A DNA stretch of 64,000 bases from Burkholderia sp. HI2500. Lineage in GTDB: Bacteria; Pseudomonadota; Gammaproteobacteria; Burkholderiales; Burkholderiaceae. Where the stretch lies: contig NZ_NKFL01000009.1 of assembly GCF_002223055.1 (NCBI RefSeq), positions 1 through 64,000 of the forward strand, given 5' to 3'. A program made the position numbers and the translations under genes. Positions 39,600 to 49,307 of this stretch are shown piece by piece (position 1 is the stretch's first letter; every line of letters begins with the position of its first letter). A model generated the notes under the pieces. That model searched no databases, was not told the DNA's origin, and saw only the letters and a list, made by a program, of their open reading frames with translations.

Positions 39600-39886
39600 T
39601 TGCAAAACGCTAGCCTAGACCAAGCTGACAGCGTTGGATCTTCTGACTCAGTGCGGCCAAGAAGGGACAGTCGGAAGCGCCAATCGGGCGACCGCTCACG
39701 GGCCGTGAGGGGCGCTCTATGGTAGTCTTCGACGTCGTCTGCGCATGCCCGAGTTTCGAGATAACCCACGGCAGCCCTTTGATGGTTGTCCCGCGGTAGC
39801 TACGTGCGCGAAGCAGTGAAACCGGCACGTGGAGTGGGTATTGAATAGGCTTAAGCTGAATCGAACAGCACAATCCTCAATAGGCC
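39600..39886. other. Gap between rep and the OLD-like gene
   Basis: No gene is supported. A minus-strand stretch (KGLPWVISKLGHAQTTSKTTIE near 39700-39800) faintly resembles a recombinase C-terminus but lacks any complete domain. Confidence 0.35.
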
Positions 39887-41677
39887 ATGTACGTCAAAAA
39901 AATAACTCTCCACCGATTCAAGCAGTTCAAGGACACGACCATCCGATTGCAGTCGGGGCTTTCCCTCGTGGTGGGGGGTAACAATAGTGGTAAGTCTTCC
40001 CTCCTGCAAGCACTTGCGACTTGGCAGTTCTGCAAAACGCTGCTCGAAATTGAGAAGGGGCGAGCCGGCTGGCTACAAACGAAAACAAAAGCAGGTGTCG
40101 GGATGGGGATCGTGGACTTTACACCTTTGCAGATACCCTCGTTGAGCCATCTTTGGACGAATCTAAAATCAAACAAGGACACGGAAGCCGATGGCTACAC
40201 GTTAAAGATTGGGGTCTATTGGGATCTTGATTCGGGGGAAGAACGTCACCTCGAGATAGGACTGTCGTTGGCCAATGACCGGTTGTTTGTCAAGACCACT
40301 TCGACGAACCTTTCGGAAGGCGATGTCATGACCAAAGACGGTAGTCCGATTGATGGCAACGTCCCGAGGATCGGGTACTTGCCGCCTTTTGCGGGAATCA
40401 CGGACCGGGAAGCTAGGCTCACGCCAGCGATGCGTGAGCGATTAATTGGGCAAGGATTATCAGGTGGGGTGATCCGAAATGTGCTCTTCGAACTTCATGA
40501 GGAGAACAAGCGGAAACGGGCGAAAATGCGGGAAGGGAAGACAAAGATCAGCAACTCGGATCTCAAATCCCTACGGGAAAGTGACGCGTGGGAAATTCTT
40601 CTGAAAACAATCCAGTCGACGTTCGCGACAGAGATTAAAGTAGTTCCTTTCAACGAGCGGTACCATAGCTACCTGCGGGTTGAGTGCGTGAAAGGAGAGT
40701 TCAAAGAGGGAGCATTCAAAAAATTCCCGAAATACAACTCTCGGGACCTTATGGTCGAGGGTAGTGGATTCTTGCAATGGCTCAGCGTCTACGCGCTGTC
40801 CCTATCGCCGGACGTTGACGTAATTCTCCTTGATGAGCCCGACGCGCATCTTAATGCCACGTTACAAAAAGAGCTCGTTGTGGCATTACGCAAAACAACA
40901 GAGGCGACTGGTAAGCAAGTTCTCATGGCGACCCACTCTCCAGAACTCATCCGTTTCTACGACTACGACAAGATCTTGGCGGTCGCGAACAGAAAAGCTC
41001 AATACCTTGACGAGCCTGGGGGCAAAGTAAAAGTGCTTGGCGGCATCGGGACGATCCACACGCCGACGTTGCATGCGCTCATGGAGAGTAAGCGAATGTT
41101 GATCTTGGAGGCCGAGAGCGACGCGCGATTTCTTGGAATCCTGGCGGAGAGGGCGCAAATCGCCTGGCCCAAGAATGTCGTGCCGTGGTATTGGAATGGT
41201 CACGCGTCGGAGCGTCGACGACTCTTTTTACAGTTACAAAAGGAGATCCCAGGCCTCCAGGCCATCAGCATTAGGGATCGTGACGACGAGCCGGACGACA
41301 CCGTAGGTGCGGACCTGATCGACAAATCGAACCCGCCCAAAAACGACGGATTCACGGCAATGAAGTGGCGGAGGCGGCACATCGAAAATTATTTGCTGTG
41401 TGAATCGGCGATTGCACGTGCCGCTGATAAGCCAGCGGATGACATTCGAGCGTTCTTCGCGGAGAAGCACGGATTGGCATTGCCGGCCGATACGACCGCT
41501 ACGGACGTGTTGATTGCGGTCCGGGACGCCCATGGCAAGGAGATATTTACAAAGGGCGTCTGCATCAAGTCGACCTACAATCTCGCGCGAGAAGACGTCG
41601 CCAAGAATTTGGAGGAAAACGAGATCGCGCACGACCTTGTCACATTTTTTACCGCGCTCACAGAACTCGCGAAATGA
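39887..41677 (+). CDS. OLD-family-like ATPase with TOPRIM-type nuclease domain
   Basis: The product has 596 residues. The N-terminal ABC-type ATPase begins MYVKKITLHRFKQFKDTTIRL, with Walker A GGNNSGKSSLLQA at about 30-42, Walker B DVILLDEPDAHLN at about 310-322 and the switch His in LMATHSPELI. After about residue 400, LILEAESDARFLGILAERA and the later SIRDRDDEPDD supply the Glu and D-x-D residues of a TOPRIM nuclease. OLD and GajA-type enzymes with this layout are nucleases in phage defence. No UvrD-like partner (GajB) is present; two HEPN-type genes follow. The activity is inferred. Confidence 0.7.
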   Translation: MYVKKITLHRFKQFKDTTIRLQSGLSLVVGGNNSGKSSLLQALATWQFCKTLLEIEKGRAGWLQTKTKAGVGMGIVDFTPLQIPSLSHLWTNLKSNKDTEADGYTLKIGVYWDLDSGEERHLEIGLSLANDRLFVKTTSTNLSEGDVMTKDGSPIDGNVPRIGYLPPFAGITDREARLTPAMRERLIGQGLSGGVIRNVLFELHEENKRKRAKMREGKTKISNSDLKSLRESDAWEILLKTIQSTFATEIKVVPFNERYHSYLRVECVKGEFKEGAFKKFPKYNSRDLMVEGSGFLQWLSVYALSLSPDVDVILLDEPDAHLNATLQKELVVALRKTTEATGKQVLMATHSPELIRFYDYDKILAVANRKAQYLDEPGGKVKVLGGIGTIHTPTLHALMESKRMLILEAESDARFLGILAERAQIAWPKNVVPWYWNGHASERRRLFLQLQKEIPGLQAISIRDRDDEPDDTVGADLIDKSNPPKNDGFTAMKWRRRHIENYLLCESAIARAADKPADDIRAFFAEKHGLALPADTTATDVLIAVRDAHGKEIFTKGVCIKSTYNLAREDVAKNLEENEIAHDLVTFFTALTELAK

Positions 41678-42016
41678 TCAACCGTTTCTTGTGAGCCGCC
41701 TACTGAAACGCCGGAGCTTTCGTGAACTACCCGAGCGCGTGTACGCGCGAAAGGCACATTTGACCGAGGCGGATGTCAGTCGGATGTGTGGAAAAGCCGT
41801 CATTCGCGCTCGGTATTCGAATGCCTCTTTCGGGTCGGGTTGAGCCAGTCGCGATTTGTCGGAGCGGCCACCGACCGGGTTCGGCCAGAAGACGACGGCC
41901 GCTGCCTCGTGAGCAGCGTCATCGAGGCGGCAGCTTGACTCGGTAACCGGACACCCGTGTGCATATGCCTCGCGATGGTTTAGGATCTTCGGGACAATGA
42001 GGCCAAGCACAGGGCA
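41678..42016. other. Gene-free gap between OLD-like and HEPN genes
   Basis: No convincing coding frame. The short minus-strand ORF across it has no start signal or recognisable domain. Confidence 0.4.
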
Positions 42017-42994
42017 ATGAAAAGACACGAACCAGTGTACAACGTATACACGTATTTCGAAGCCGACGAACTACGGGCCGTGGGGATCAAGCAGTACTTC
42101 CGGCAAGGGAGCGACGCCAAAAAACTAGCGTTTTTGCAAGAGCGCGCCATGCGCGATTTCTCGTCCGTGCGGCGCGTGCCGCTGGCCCGCTCGATGCCGC
42201 GCGAGGAGTACCACGCGATGGAACGCCTGGGCGAAACGACCCACATGTTCGAACCGCTGTTCCGCGAGGTCGGTGCGGGGATGGCCCCGCTGTTTTGCGT
42301 TACAGCGATCGTCGACGGCGTGCCCACGATCCACGTGAGTGTGCCGCTGGGGCCGCTCAACATGTCAGAGTTGCCGGAGGGCGTGGGGGAGCCTGGGAAA
42401 ATGGACGACTACCTGTTCAAGTACATTAACGAGGAGGCCGGCACGTTCGACATGCCGGGCCTGATCCACGACGACTATTTCAAGGCCATACGGCTGCTGT
42501 TCAACAACCGGCACTTCATCTCGTGCCTCAAACTTCTGATGTCGTTCCTGGACACGATCGCGTACGTCGAGTTCGGCGACCGGCCGCCGCGTGACACGCC
42601 TGTGTTCATCGACTGGTTGCGCATGTTCTCCGGCCCGACCACGGCCGGCGCAACACCCGAAGAACTATGGGAGTTCCGCAACAGCCTGCTGCACATGTCG
42701 AACCTGGAGTCCCGCAAGGTCGCCGCCGGGAAGGTCGCCCGGCTGACTCCGTACGTCGGCGTCCAGGAGTACCCGCCGAGCGACGATCCCATGATGAAAT
42801 ACATCAATACCTATGGGTTGATTGAAGCGGTGGCGGCGGCGATCCAGCGTTGGATCACCTCGTACAACCACCACCCGGAAAAGATGCGCACGTTCGTCCA
42901 GCGTTACGACCGCGTGGTGTCGGACGATCGCCAGGCGTTTATTGCGATGCCGCCCGCGACGGGGCCAAGGGACGGGGCGACCGAAACCGCATGA
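42017..42994 (+). CDS. HEPN-motif protein, candidate defence effector
   Basis: The product has 325 residues starting MKRHEPVYNVYTYFEADELRAVG. The C-terminal half holds helices LFNNRHFISCLKLLMSFLDTIAY, then LWEFRNSLLHMSNL, in which Arg-Asn-x3-His is the HEPN ribonuclease signature. The N-terminal half (about 1-130) is an unrecognised mixed domain. HEPN proteins act as RNases or nucleotidyl-transfer partners in abortive infection. The next gene downstream also ends in a HEPN-like Abi domain, which supports a defence role. The exact system is not recognised. Confidence 0.5.
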   Translation: MKRHEPVYNVYTYFEADELRAVGIKQYFRQGSDAKKLAFLQERAMRDFSSVRRVPLARSMPREEYHAMERLGETTHMFEPLFREVGAGMAPLFCVTAIVDGVPTIHVSVPLGPLNMSELPEGVGEPGKMDDYLFKYINEEAGTFDMPGLIHDDYFKAIRLLFNNRHFISCLKLLMSFLDTIAYVEFGDRPPRDTPVFIDWLRMFSGPTTAGATPEELWEFRNSLLHMSNLESRKVAAGKVARLTPYVGVQEYPPSDDPMMKYINTYGLIEAVAAAIQRWITSYNHHPEKMRTFVQRYDRVVSDDRQAFIAMPPATGPRDGATETA

Positions 42995-43093
42995 CGGCGT
43001 TTGGCGGGTCTTGCCCGTACATGCCGCTTGCCCGGTGGCATCGCTGTTCCTCGTTACAATCGTCGACAGACCAGCCCATACATCGGGAGCAGC

Positions 43094-43885
43094 ATGGCAA
43101 CCCTGTCCTCTATCGAAAAGCGGAAACTCGAACGCTTGCTTGGCATGAGCAGCGGCTATGTGCTCGACTTTTCCGACCGCACGTTTTCCCTTTTCTTCGA
43201 GGAGCACACTGGCCTGGACATCGACGATGCCAAATACCGGATCAATATGAGTTCGGGCTCCAAGGCCAACCGGATGCGGGGCTTTTGGACCATTGAACCC
43301 GACCACATCGTTGCCAAAGCGCTGGTCGCGATGATCGAGCACGCCAACGAATACGAGTGCCTTCCGGCCGACATGGACAATGCCCTGCTCGCCGACGTGC
43401 AGAATATCATCGACCGACTTCAACAAAACTCGGCGAGTCCGGTCCCGGAGGTCGACGCATTCACGGCCAGCGTCAACGACCTGGACTTTGAAGCAGCCGC
43501 GAAACACATACGAACGGCCATCGATCAAAACGAGCCGGCGACAGCGCTTGATCGCTTGCACGTGTTCACGATTAAGTTTCTTCGCACGCACTGCGAGCGC
43601 CGCGGCATTGAGGTGAACCGAGACAAACCGTTGCACAGCCTTATGGGCGAGTACGTCAAAGCGGTTCGAGCAGCCGGGCTGCTTGAGTCGGAGATGACCG
43701 ATCGCATCCTGCGGAGCAGCATCAGCATCCTGGAAGCATTCAACGATGTACGCAACAACAAAAGCCTAGCGCACGACAACCCCATCCTGAACCACAGCGA
43801 GGCTCTGCTGATCTTCAGCCACATCGGTGCATCGATCCGGTTCATTCGAACGCTGGAAGGACGAGCGATGGACCGATCGCGTTGA
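43094..43885 (+). CDS. Abortive-infection C-terminal (Abi_C) domain protein
   Basis: The product has 263 residues from ATG 43094 (MATLSSIEKRKLERLLGMSSG), with GGGAG upstream. The N-terminal part (FSDRTFSLFFEEHTGLDIDDAKY, SGSKANRMRGFW) is a conserved module often fused to Abi_C. The C-terminal part has FNDVRNNKSLAHDNPILNHSEALLIF, the Abi_C signature with R-x6-H as in HEPN domains. Such proteins are linked to phage resistance by RNA cleavage or growth arrest. It lies 99 bp after the HEPN gene in the same direction. Confidence 0.75.
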   Translation: MATLSSIEKRKLERLLGMSSGYVLDFSDRTFSLFFEEHTGLDIDDAKYRINMSSGSKANRMRGFWTIEPDHIVAKALVAMIEHANEYECLPADMDNALLADVQNIIDRLQQNSASPVPEVDAFTASVNDLDFEAAAKHIRTAIDQNEPATALDRLHVFTIKFLRTHCERRGIEVNRDKPLHSLMGEYVKAVRAAGLLESEMTDRILRSSISILEAFNDVRNNKSLAHDNPILNHSEALLIFSHIGASIRFIRTLEGRAMDRSR

Positions 43886-43963
43886 ACGTTGCGTCCAAGC
43901 CCGGACCGCGTATGGCCGTTACAACGGGGAAAAATCGTAGGCGACGTGGCCCTGTTCGGGTCG

Positions 43964-46900
43964 CTAGCAGAACTCACGCGCTGACGTCGGCAGCGCCCCG
44001 AGTAGCTCAGTCCGGTCGACGAGCTTGCGCGCAATCAGGTGCCGCACCTTGCCCTCGGCTTGCCACACGCCGTAGACGGCGAGCAATGCCGCGCCGAGCG
44101 CCTCCTTCCGATACGTTTCCAGCAGTTGCGGCCAGAGAATCACGTTCACCTGGCCAGTCTCGTCCTCGAGCGTCATGAACAGCACGCCGTTGGCCGTGCC
44201 CGGACGCTGCCGCACCGTGACCAGTCCGCAAGCGCGTGCGAGTTGCCCGCTGCGCAGCGTCGCCAACTGGTCGGCCGGTTGCAGGCGATCGAGCGTCAGG
44301 CGATCACGCAGCAGCGCGAGCGGATGCCGGCCGAGCGTGAACCCCATCGCGCGGTAGTCCGTCACGATCTCATTGCCCTCGGATGCTTGGGGCAACGCCG
44401 GCACTGCGTCGTCACGTTCAGTGCCGCGCAGCAGATCTCGATCCGGCACGGCAGCGGCCGCCAGCCAAAGCGCCGCGCGTCGGTTGCCGTCGGCGAATGA
44501 GCGGAGGGCGTTCGCGCGCGCGAGCACCTGCAGGTCGTGCCGATCAAGCCGCGCTCGGCGCGCGAGGTCCGCGACGTCGACGAAAGGCCGCGCTGCGCGT
44601 GCGAGCTCGATGCGGCCCGCGACATCCTCTCGCATACCGCGCAACAGCGAGAAACCGAGGCGCACGGGCGCCGACGTCGTCGGGCCTTCGATCGCGGAAT
44701 TCCACGTGCTCACGTTGACATCGGCGGGCAGCACCTCAACGCCGCGACGCCGCGCGTCCTGCAGCAACTGCGACGGCGTGTAAAAGCCCATCGGCTGGCT
44801 GTTGAGCAGGGCGGCCAGAAACACGGTCGGTTCATGTCGACGCAGCCACGCGCTCGAGTAGACGAGCAGCGCGAAGCTGGCCGCGTGGCTCTCCGGGAAG
44901 CCGTACTCGCCGAAGCCTTTGATCTGCGCGAAGATCGATTCGGCGAACTCGCGATCGTAGCCGCGCGCGAGCATGCCGCTCACGAGCCGGTCGTGGTACG
45001 GCTCCAGTCCGCCCTTGCGTTTCCATGCCGCCATCGCGCGGCGCAGCTGGTCGGCCTCGCCGGCGGAGAAGCCGGCCGCCAGCATGGCGACCTGCATCAC
45101 CTGCTCCTGGAAGATCGGCACGCCGAGCGTGCGCTTCAGCGCTTTCTCCATGCCATCCGACGGGAACGTGACGGGTTCCAGTCCCTGCCGGCGGCGCAGG
45201 AACGGATGGACCATCCCGCCTTGCACCGGGCCCGGCCGCACGATCGCGACTTCGATCACCAGGTCGTAGAAGCACTGCGGCCGCAGGCGCGGCAGCATCG
45301 ACATCTGCGCGCGCGATTCCACCTGGAACACGCCCATGCTGTCGCCATCGCACAGCATGTCGTAGGTCGCCTTGTCCTCGACCGGTATGTCCTGCAGCTC
45401 GAACGTCTCGCCGCGCTTCTCGGAGATCATGTCGAGCGCGCGTCGCACCATCGACAGCATGCCGAGCGCGAGCACGTCGATCTTCAGGATCCCGAGCGCC
45501 TCGATGTCGTCTTTGTCCCACTGGATGATGGTGCGGTCCTCCATCGCGGCGTTTTCAACCGGCACGAGCCGTGTGAGCTTGCCGCGGCTGATCACGAAGC
45601 CACCCGAGTGCTGCGACAGGTGCCGCGGGTAGCCGAGCAGCTGCGCGGCGAATCCAGCCCACTGCTGGTTCAACGGCGCTTCGGGATCGAGGCCGGCCTC
45701 GGCAAACCGCTGCAGCAGATCCGCGCGCGAATCGAACCAGTGGTGCTGCTTCGCGACGCGATCGACGATCGCCGGATCCACGCCGAGCGCCTTTCCGGCT
45801 TCCCGCAACGCGCTGCGCGGCCGGTACGTCGTGACGGCGGCCGTCAGCGCGGCGCGATCGCGGCCGTACTTGCGGTAGATGTACTGCATGACCTCTTCGC
45901 GACGCTGATGCTCGAAATCGACGTCGATGTCAGGCGGCTCGTTGCGTTCCTTGGAGATGAACCGTTCGAATAGCATCGATTGCCGCGATGGATCGACCTC
46001 GGTCACGCCGAGGCAGTAGCAGACCGAGGAGTTCGCCGCCGAGCCGCGGCCCTGGCACAAGATGCCTTGCTCGCGTGCGAACTGCACAATGTCGTAGACG
46101 GTCAGGAAATACGCCTCGTAGTTCAGGTCCGCGATCAGCTGTAGTTCGTGTTCGATCTGCGCCTGCACGTCGATCGGGATGCCGGCGGGGAAGCGCCGCC
46201 GGGCGCCGATGTAGGTTTGTTCGCGCAGGTACGTCGCCGGGTCGGTACCGGCCGGCACCAGTTCGTCGGGATACTCGTACTTCAGGTCGTCGAGTGAGAA
46301 CGTGCAGCGCCGCGCGACGCGTATGGTTTCCTCGAGCGCGCCGGCCGGGTAGAGGTTGGCGAGCCGCAGGCGTGATCGCAGATGACGTTCCGCGTTCGGC
46401 GCGAGCTCGTACCCGCACTCGGACACCGGCCGGCCGACCCGGATCCCGGTCAACACGTCCTGCAGCGGCTTGCGCGATCGAACGTGCATGAGCGGCCAAC
46501 TGGTGGCCACCACCGGCACGCCGTGGTGCGCGGCGACGCGCTCGACCACGCCTCGGTGGATGTCGTCCATCGCACGCGCGTGCAACGTGAGCGCAACCCA
46601 CGCGCGATCGCCGAACACGCGCGCGATCCACTCGACCTGGGCGTCGAGCCGCTGCTCGTTGGCTGGGAAGTCGGGCGACAGGATCGCGATGCAATCGGGC
46701 AGGGTGCGCAGGTGGGTGAATGGGGCTTCAGGGTGCTCGACATCGAGGGGCGCCAGGCGGTACGTGCCTTTCTTTCCGCGCATGCGGCCGAGCGAGATGA
46801 ATTCGCAGAGGTTGCCGTAACCGTCCCGATTCATCGCGAGTGCAGTGAAGGCGAGCGCGGGTGAGCCGTCGGCGGCCGTCAGCCGGAAGTGCGAGCCGAT

Positions 46901-47113
46901 GATCAGCGGCATGTTCGCGGCCTTCGCTTCGACGTGCGCGCGCACGGCGCCGGCCAGCGAGCATTCGTCGGTGATCGCGATCGCGCTGTAGCCGAGCTGC
47001 GCCGCGCGCGCGACGTATTCCTCGGCGCGTGACGCACCGTGCAGGAACGAAAAATCGGAGGCGGCTTGAAGTTCCGCGTAGGCGGGCAAGGCGCCGAAAC
47101 TGCCGGCGTTCAT
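43964..47113 (-). CDS. dnaE2: Error-prone DNA polymerase DnaE2
   Basis: The product has 1049 residues, the normal DnaE2 length. The N-terminal PHP domain (about 10-80) contains FLHGASRAEEYVARAAQLGY and ITDECSLAGAV. The polymerase palm has PPDIDVDFEHQRREEVMQYI and RGSAANSSVCYCLG. The C-terminal part has VTVRQRPGTANGVLFMTLEDETGQ, the OB-fold. DnaE2 performs lesion bypass and induced mutagenesis with ImuA and ImuB. It is the last gene of the imuA-imuB-dnaE2 operon, six bases after imuB. Confidence 0.95.
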   Translation of the reverse strand: MNAGSFGALPAYAELQAASDFSFLHGASRAEEYVARAAQLGYSAIAITDECSLAGAVRAHVEAKAANMPLIIGSHFRLTAADGSPALAFTALAMNRDGYGNLCEFISLGRMRGKKGTYRLAPLDVEHPEAPFTHLRTLPDCIAILSPDFPANEQRLDAQVEWIARVFGDRAWVALTLHARAMDDIHRGVVERVAAHHGVPVVATSWPLMHVRSRKPLQDVLTGIRVGRPVSECGYELAPNAERHLRSRLRLANLYPAGALEETIRVARRCTFSLDDLKYEYPDELVPAGTDPATYLREQTYIGARRRFPAGIPIDVQAQIEHELQLIADLNYEAYFLTVYDIVQFAREQGILCQGRGSAANSSVCYCLGVTEVDPSRQSMLFERFISKERNEPPDIDVDFEHQRREEVMQYIYRKYGRDRAALTAAVTTYRPRSALREAGKALGVDPAIVDRVAKQHHWFDSRADLLQRFAEAGLDPEAPLNQQWAGFAAQLLGYPRHLSQHSGGFVISRGKLTRLVPVENAAMEDRTIIQWDKDDIEALGILKIDVLALGMLSMVRRALDMISEKRGETFELQDIPVEDKATYDMLCDGDSMGVFQVESRAQMSMLPRLRPQCFYDLVIEVAIVRPGPVQGGMVHPFLRRRQGLEPVTFPSDGMEKALKRTLGVPIFQEQVMQVAMLAAGFSAGEADQLRRAMAAWKRKGGLEPYHDRLVSGMLARGYDREFAESIFAQIKGFGEYGFPESHAASFALLVYSSAWLRRHEPTVFLAALLNSQPMGFYTPSQLLQDARRRGVEVLPADVNVSTWNSAIEGPTTSAPVRLGFSLLRGMREDVAGRIELARAARPFVDVADLARRARLDRHDLQVLARANALRSFADGNRRAALWLAAAAVPDRDLLRGTERDDAVPALPQASEGNEIVTDYRAMGFTLGRHPLALLRDRLTLDRLQPADQLATLRSGQLARACGLVTVRQRPGTANGVLFMTLEDETGQVNVILWPQLLETYRKEALGAALLAVYGVWQAEGKVRHLIARKLVDRTELLGALPTSAREFC

Positions 47114-47119
47114 GGTGAA

Positions 47120-48598
47120 TCAACCGAACAGGCCGTGCAGGAAGAAGCGCGCTTCGCTCTCGTCGCTGGCCGTCGGCCGCTCCTTGTAGATCCAGTAGCA
47201 GATGCCGGCGGTGTCCTCGGCGACGAAGTAGTCGCGCGTCACGGTCTGCCCATCCTGCCAGCCGCCTTCGATGCGCTCGCCGGGCGATACCATGCGCAGC
47301 GGAGTGCCGTAGAACGGCCGATGCTGGCGCGTGAGAAGCGGCACGGGCTTGGCAAGCAGCCACGCCGGGCGTGGCAAATCCGCCGGCAGCGACGATGGCT
47401 TCGGCGCGTCGCGCATCGGCACCCATCGAGCGGCTGGCTCTGGACGGTAGTCGGCCATGGGAGCCGGGACGAGCACGTTCTCGGCGCCGAGCCGCGCAGT
47501 CAGCAGTTCGAGCAGCCGCGTGTGATCCTGCGGCGTGCCGCCAGGCTCCGGAAATAGCGAGTCGCTCGGTGCGGCTGCTTCCTGCACGCTGCGCGCGACC
47601 AGGCGCACCGCAATCACGGGGCCGGCGAGCTCGACGTGGCCGAGCCGTTCCTTGACGAGCCGGGTGAGGTGTTCCTCGAAGCGAGTGGGCGCGCCCAACG
47701 CAATTTCGATTTCGGTCGGCGCGATCGCCTCCCGGCCGCGCTCGTGCTCGAGCAACAGCGCGAACGCGGCGACGTCCAGCTGCTTCGCGGTGAGCCAGCC
47801 AGTCAGCTGCATGATCAGCCGGCGCGCAACGAACAGTAGTGCCTCGGCATGCTCGACACGATCCATCAGTTCGACGCGCGTGTCGAACGACGGCGGCATT
47901 TCGATCCAGTCGTAAGGCGCCGGCGCGGTGCCGGCGACCTGGTCGAGCCAGTCGAGCAGCTGCGTGCCGCAGCGCTTTTTCAGCCCGGCGCGAGGCAAGC
48001 GCTGCAGATCGGCCAGCGTTTCGCAGCCGAGATCCTCAAACCAGTTCGCGTAGCGCCGAGCGTCCGGCGCCACGACGAGCGGCACGCGCGCGAGCGCGCG
48101 GCGCAGCGATCGTGCGGATAGCGCGATGCCGCCGCGCAGGCCGCGGGCAACCATCCACGCGGCCGGGCCCGACGACGCCACGGATATCGCCGCGGTGACG
48201 CCGAACGACGCGACGACGTCGCGCACGCAGTGGCGCAGCGCGCGGATGCCGTGGAAGAGGCGCAGGCTCGCCGTCACGTTGAGCACCACGACTGCTTCCT
48301 CGGCGTCGACGACGCTCGGCGTGAACTGCAGGAGCGCATAGGCAACGCCGAGCACGAGCTCGCGCTCGCGCGCGGCGTCGCGCTCGCGGATCTGCGCGTC
48401 CGGCGCGAGCGACAGCACGCCACCGCGGCGCATGCCGGCGACCACGCCGAGCGCACGCGCGGCGAGATCGAGCGCCACGACGCGGCCGCCCTCGAGCACG
48501 ACGAGCCCGCGCGCATCGTCAGGCGACGGCGCTGGCGATTGCGGCCGGAACACTTCGAGATTGAGGTGCGGCAGATGCACGCCGATCCAGACTTCCAT
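47120..48598 (-). CDS. imuB: ImuB, inactive Y-family polymerase-like protein
   Basis: The product has 492 residues starting MEVWIGVHLPHLNLEVF. It follows the Y-family plan (palm, fingers, thumb, little finger) but lacks the catalytic carboxylates expected after GVHLPHLNLE, consistent with ImuB acting as a scaffold between the beta clamp and DnaE2. HHH-type thumb sequence: YANWFEDLGCETLADLQRLPRAGL. The first 80 bp overlap the end of imuA. It is operonic with dnaE2. Confidence 0.92.
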   Translation of the reverse strand: MEVWIGVHLPHLNLEVFRPQSPAPSPDDARGLVVLEGGRVVALDLAARALGVVAGMRRGGVLSLAPDAQIRERDAARERELVLGVAYALLQFTPSVVDAEEAVVVLNVTASLRLFHGIRALRHCVRDVVASFGVTAAISVASSGPAAWMVARGLRGGIALSARSLRRALARVPLVVAPDARRYANWFEDLGCETLADLQRLPRAGLKKRCGTQLLDWLDQVAGTAPAPYDWIEMPPSFDTRVELMDRVEHAEALLFVARRLIMQLTGWLTAKQLDVAAFALLLEHERGREAIAPTEIEIALGAPTRFEEHLTRLVKERLGHVELAGPVIAVRLVARSVQEAAAPSDSLFPEPGGTPQDHTRLLELLTARLGAENVLVPAPMADYRPEPAARWVPMRDAPKPSSLPADLPRPAWLLAKPVPLLTRQHRPFYGTPLRMVSPGERIEGGWQDGQTVTRDYFVAEDTAGICYWIYKERPTASDESEARFFLHGLFG

Positions 48599-49235
48599 GG
48601 CGGTTCAACAAAATCGGCGAGGGGGACAAGGGAACGAACAGCGGCGTGTCGCGTGCTGGCCCGCGGCGCTTCACGAACGTGACGTCGACGCCGTCGCGCT
48701 TCGGCGCCAACGCGAGCCGCAACGGTGCCGGTGACGCGTCGCGCGCGGCGGCCGCCGGCCGGAACAAGAAGAACAGCGCCTGGCCGCTCTGCGCGGCCAG
48801 ATTGAGCCGCCGCAACGCGTCCGCACGAACGTGCGACTGCCAAAGCAGCACGGCGGCGCACGTACCGGCCCGCAACACCTGCTCGGTGGCCCACAAGGCG
48901 TCAGCCGTGCGCGGCGCCGGCAGCGTGACAAAGCTCGCCGGATCGATGCCCCAATACGCGAGCGCCAGCGGTTGCAGCGCGTGCGGTGGCTGGATCAGGA
49001 CGACCGGCTTGCCGGCCGCGCGCGCGAGCACGGGCGCCAGCAGCCGGAGCTCGCCGATACCCGGCTGCGGCGCAAGCAGTTCGACCAGGGCGCCAGCCGG
49101 CCAGCCGCCGCCGGGCAGTTCGGACGTCAGTTCCGGATGACCCGTGTCGACGGCGCGGGTGCTTGAGCGGGCCAGTTGGCTGGCTCGCCATAAACCCGGG
49201 TGGATGGCTTCAGGATGGGCGAGGACAGGATGCAT
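48519..49235 (-). CDS. imuA: ImuA, SOS mutagenesis accessory protein
   Basis: The product has 238 residues from ATG 49235 (MHPVLAHPEAIHPGLWRASQLA). The body is a degenerate RecA-like domain: PGGGWPAGALVELLAPQPGIGELRLLAPVLARA, PPHALQPLALAYWGID, ALWATEQVLRAGTCAAVLLW and FFLFRPAAAARDASPAPLRL, as in ImuA (SulA-like) proteins. It recruits or regulates ImuB/DnaE2. The SOS box lies 20-35 bp upstream of the start. Its C-terminus overlaps imuB by 80 bp. Confidence 0.9.
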   Translation of the reverse strand: MHPVLAHPEAIHPGLWRASQLARSSTRAVDTGHPELTSELPGGGWPAGALVELLAPQPGIGELRLLAPVLARAAGKPVVLIQPPHALQPLALAYWGIDPASFVTLPAPRTADALWATEQVLRAGTCAAVLLWQSHVRADALRRLNLAAQSGQALFFLFRPAAAARDASPAPLRLALAPKRDGVDVTFVKRRGPARDTPLFVPLSPSPILLNRHGSLDRRASAAPQSRSVPAAIASAVA

Positions 49236-49254
49236 GGGGTCAGTTACACAAACA

Positions 49255-49270
49255 CTGTACATTTATACAG
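49255..49270. promoter_or_regulatory. SOS (LexA) box of the imu operon
   Basis: CTGTACATTTATACAG matches the consensus CTGT-N8-ACAG exactly and overlaps a likely minus-strand -10 (TATACT, complement of 49269-49274). It puts imuA-imuB-dnaE2 under LexA control. Confidence 0.88.
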
Positions 49271-49307
49271 TATATGCGAGACATGACCGCCTCTCCAACT
49301 CCTGCGT

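Noticed and set aside
39600..39886. Recombinase pseudogene
   Set aside because: Only a short stretch (GLPWVISKLGHAQTT) is suggestive; no catalytic motif or alignment length supports it.
39887..41677. Gabija system
   Set aside because: The ATPase/TOPRIM protein resembles GajA, but no UvrD-like helicase (GajB) follows.
44537..45973. 478-aa plus-strand ORF
   Set aside because: Antisense to dnaE2; no motif and high His/Arg content.
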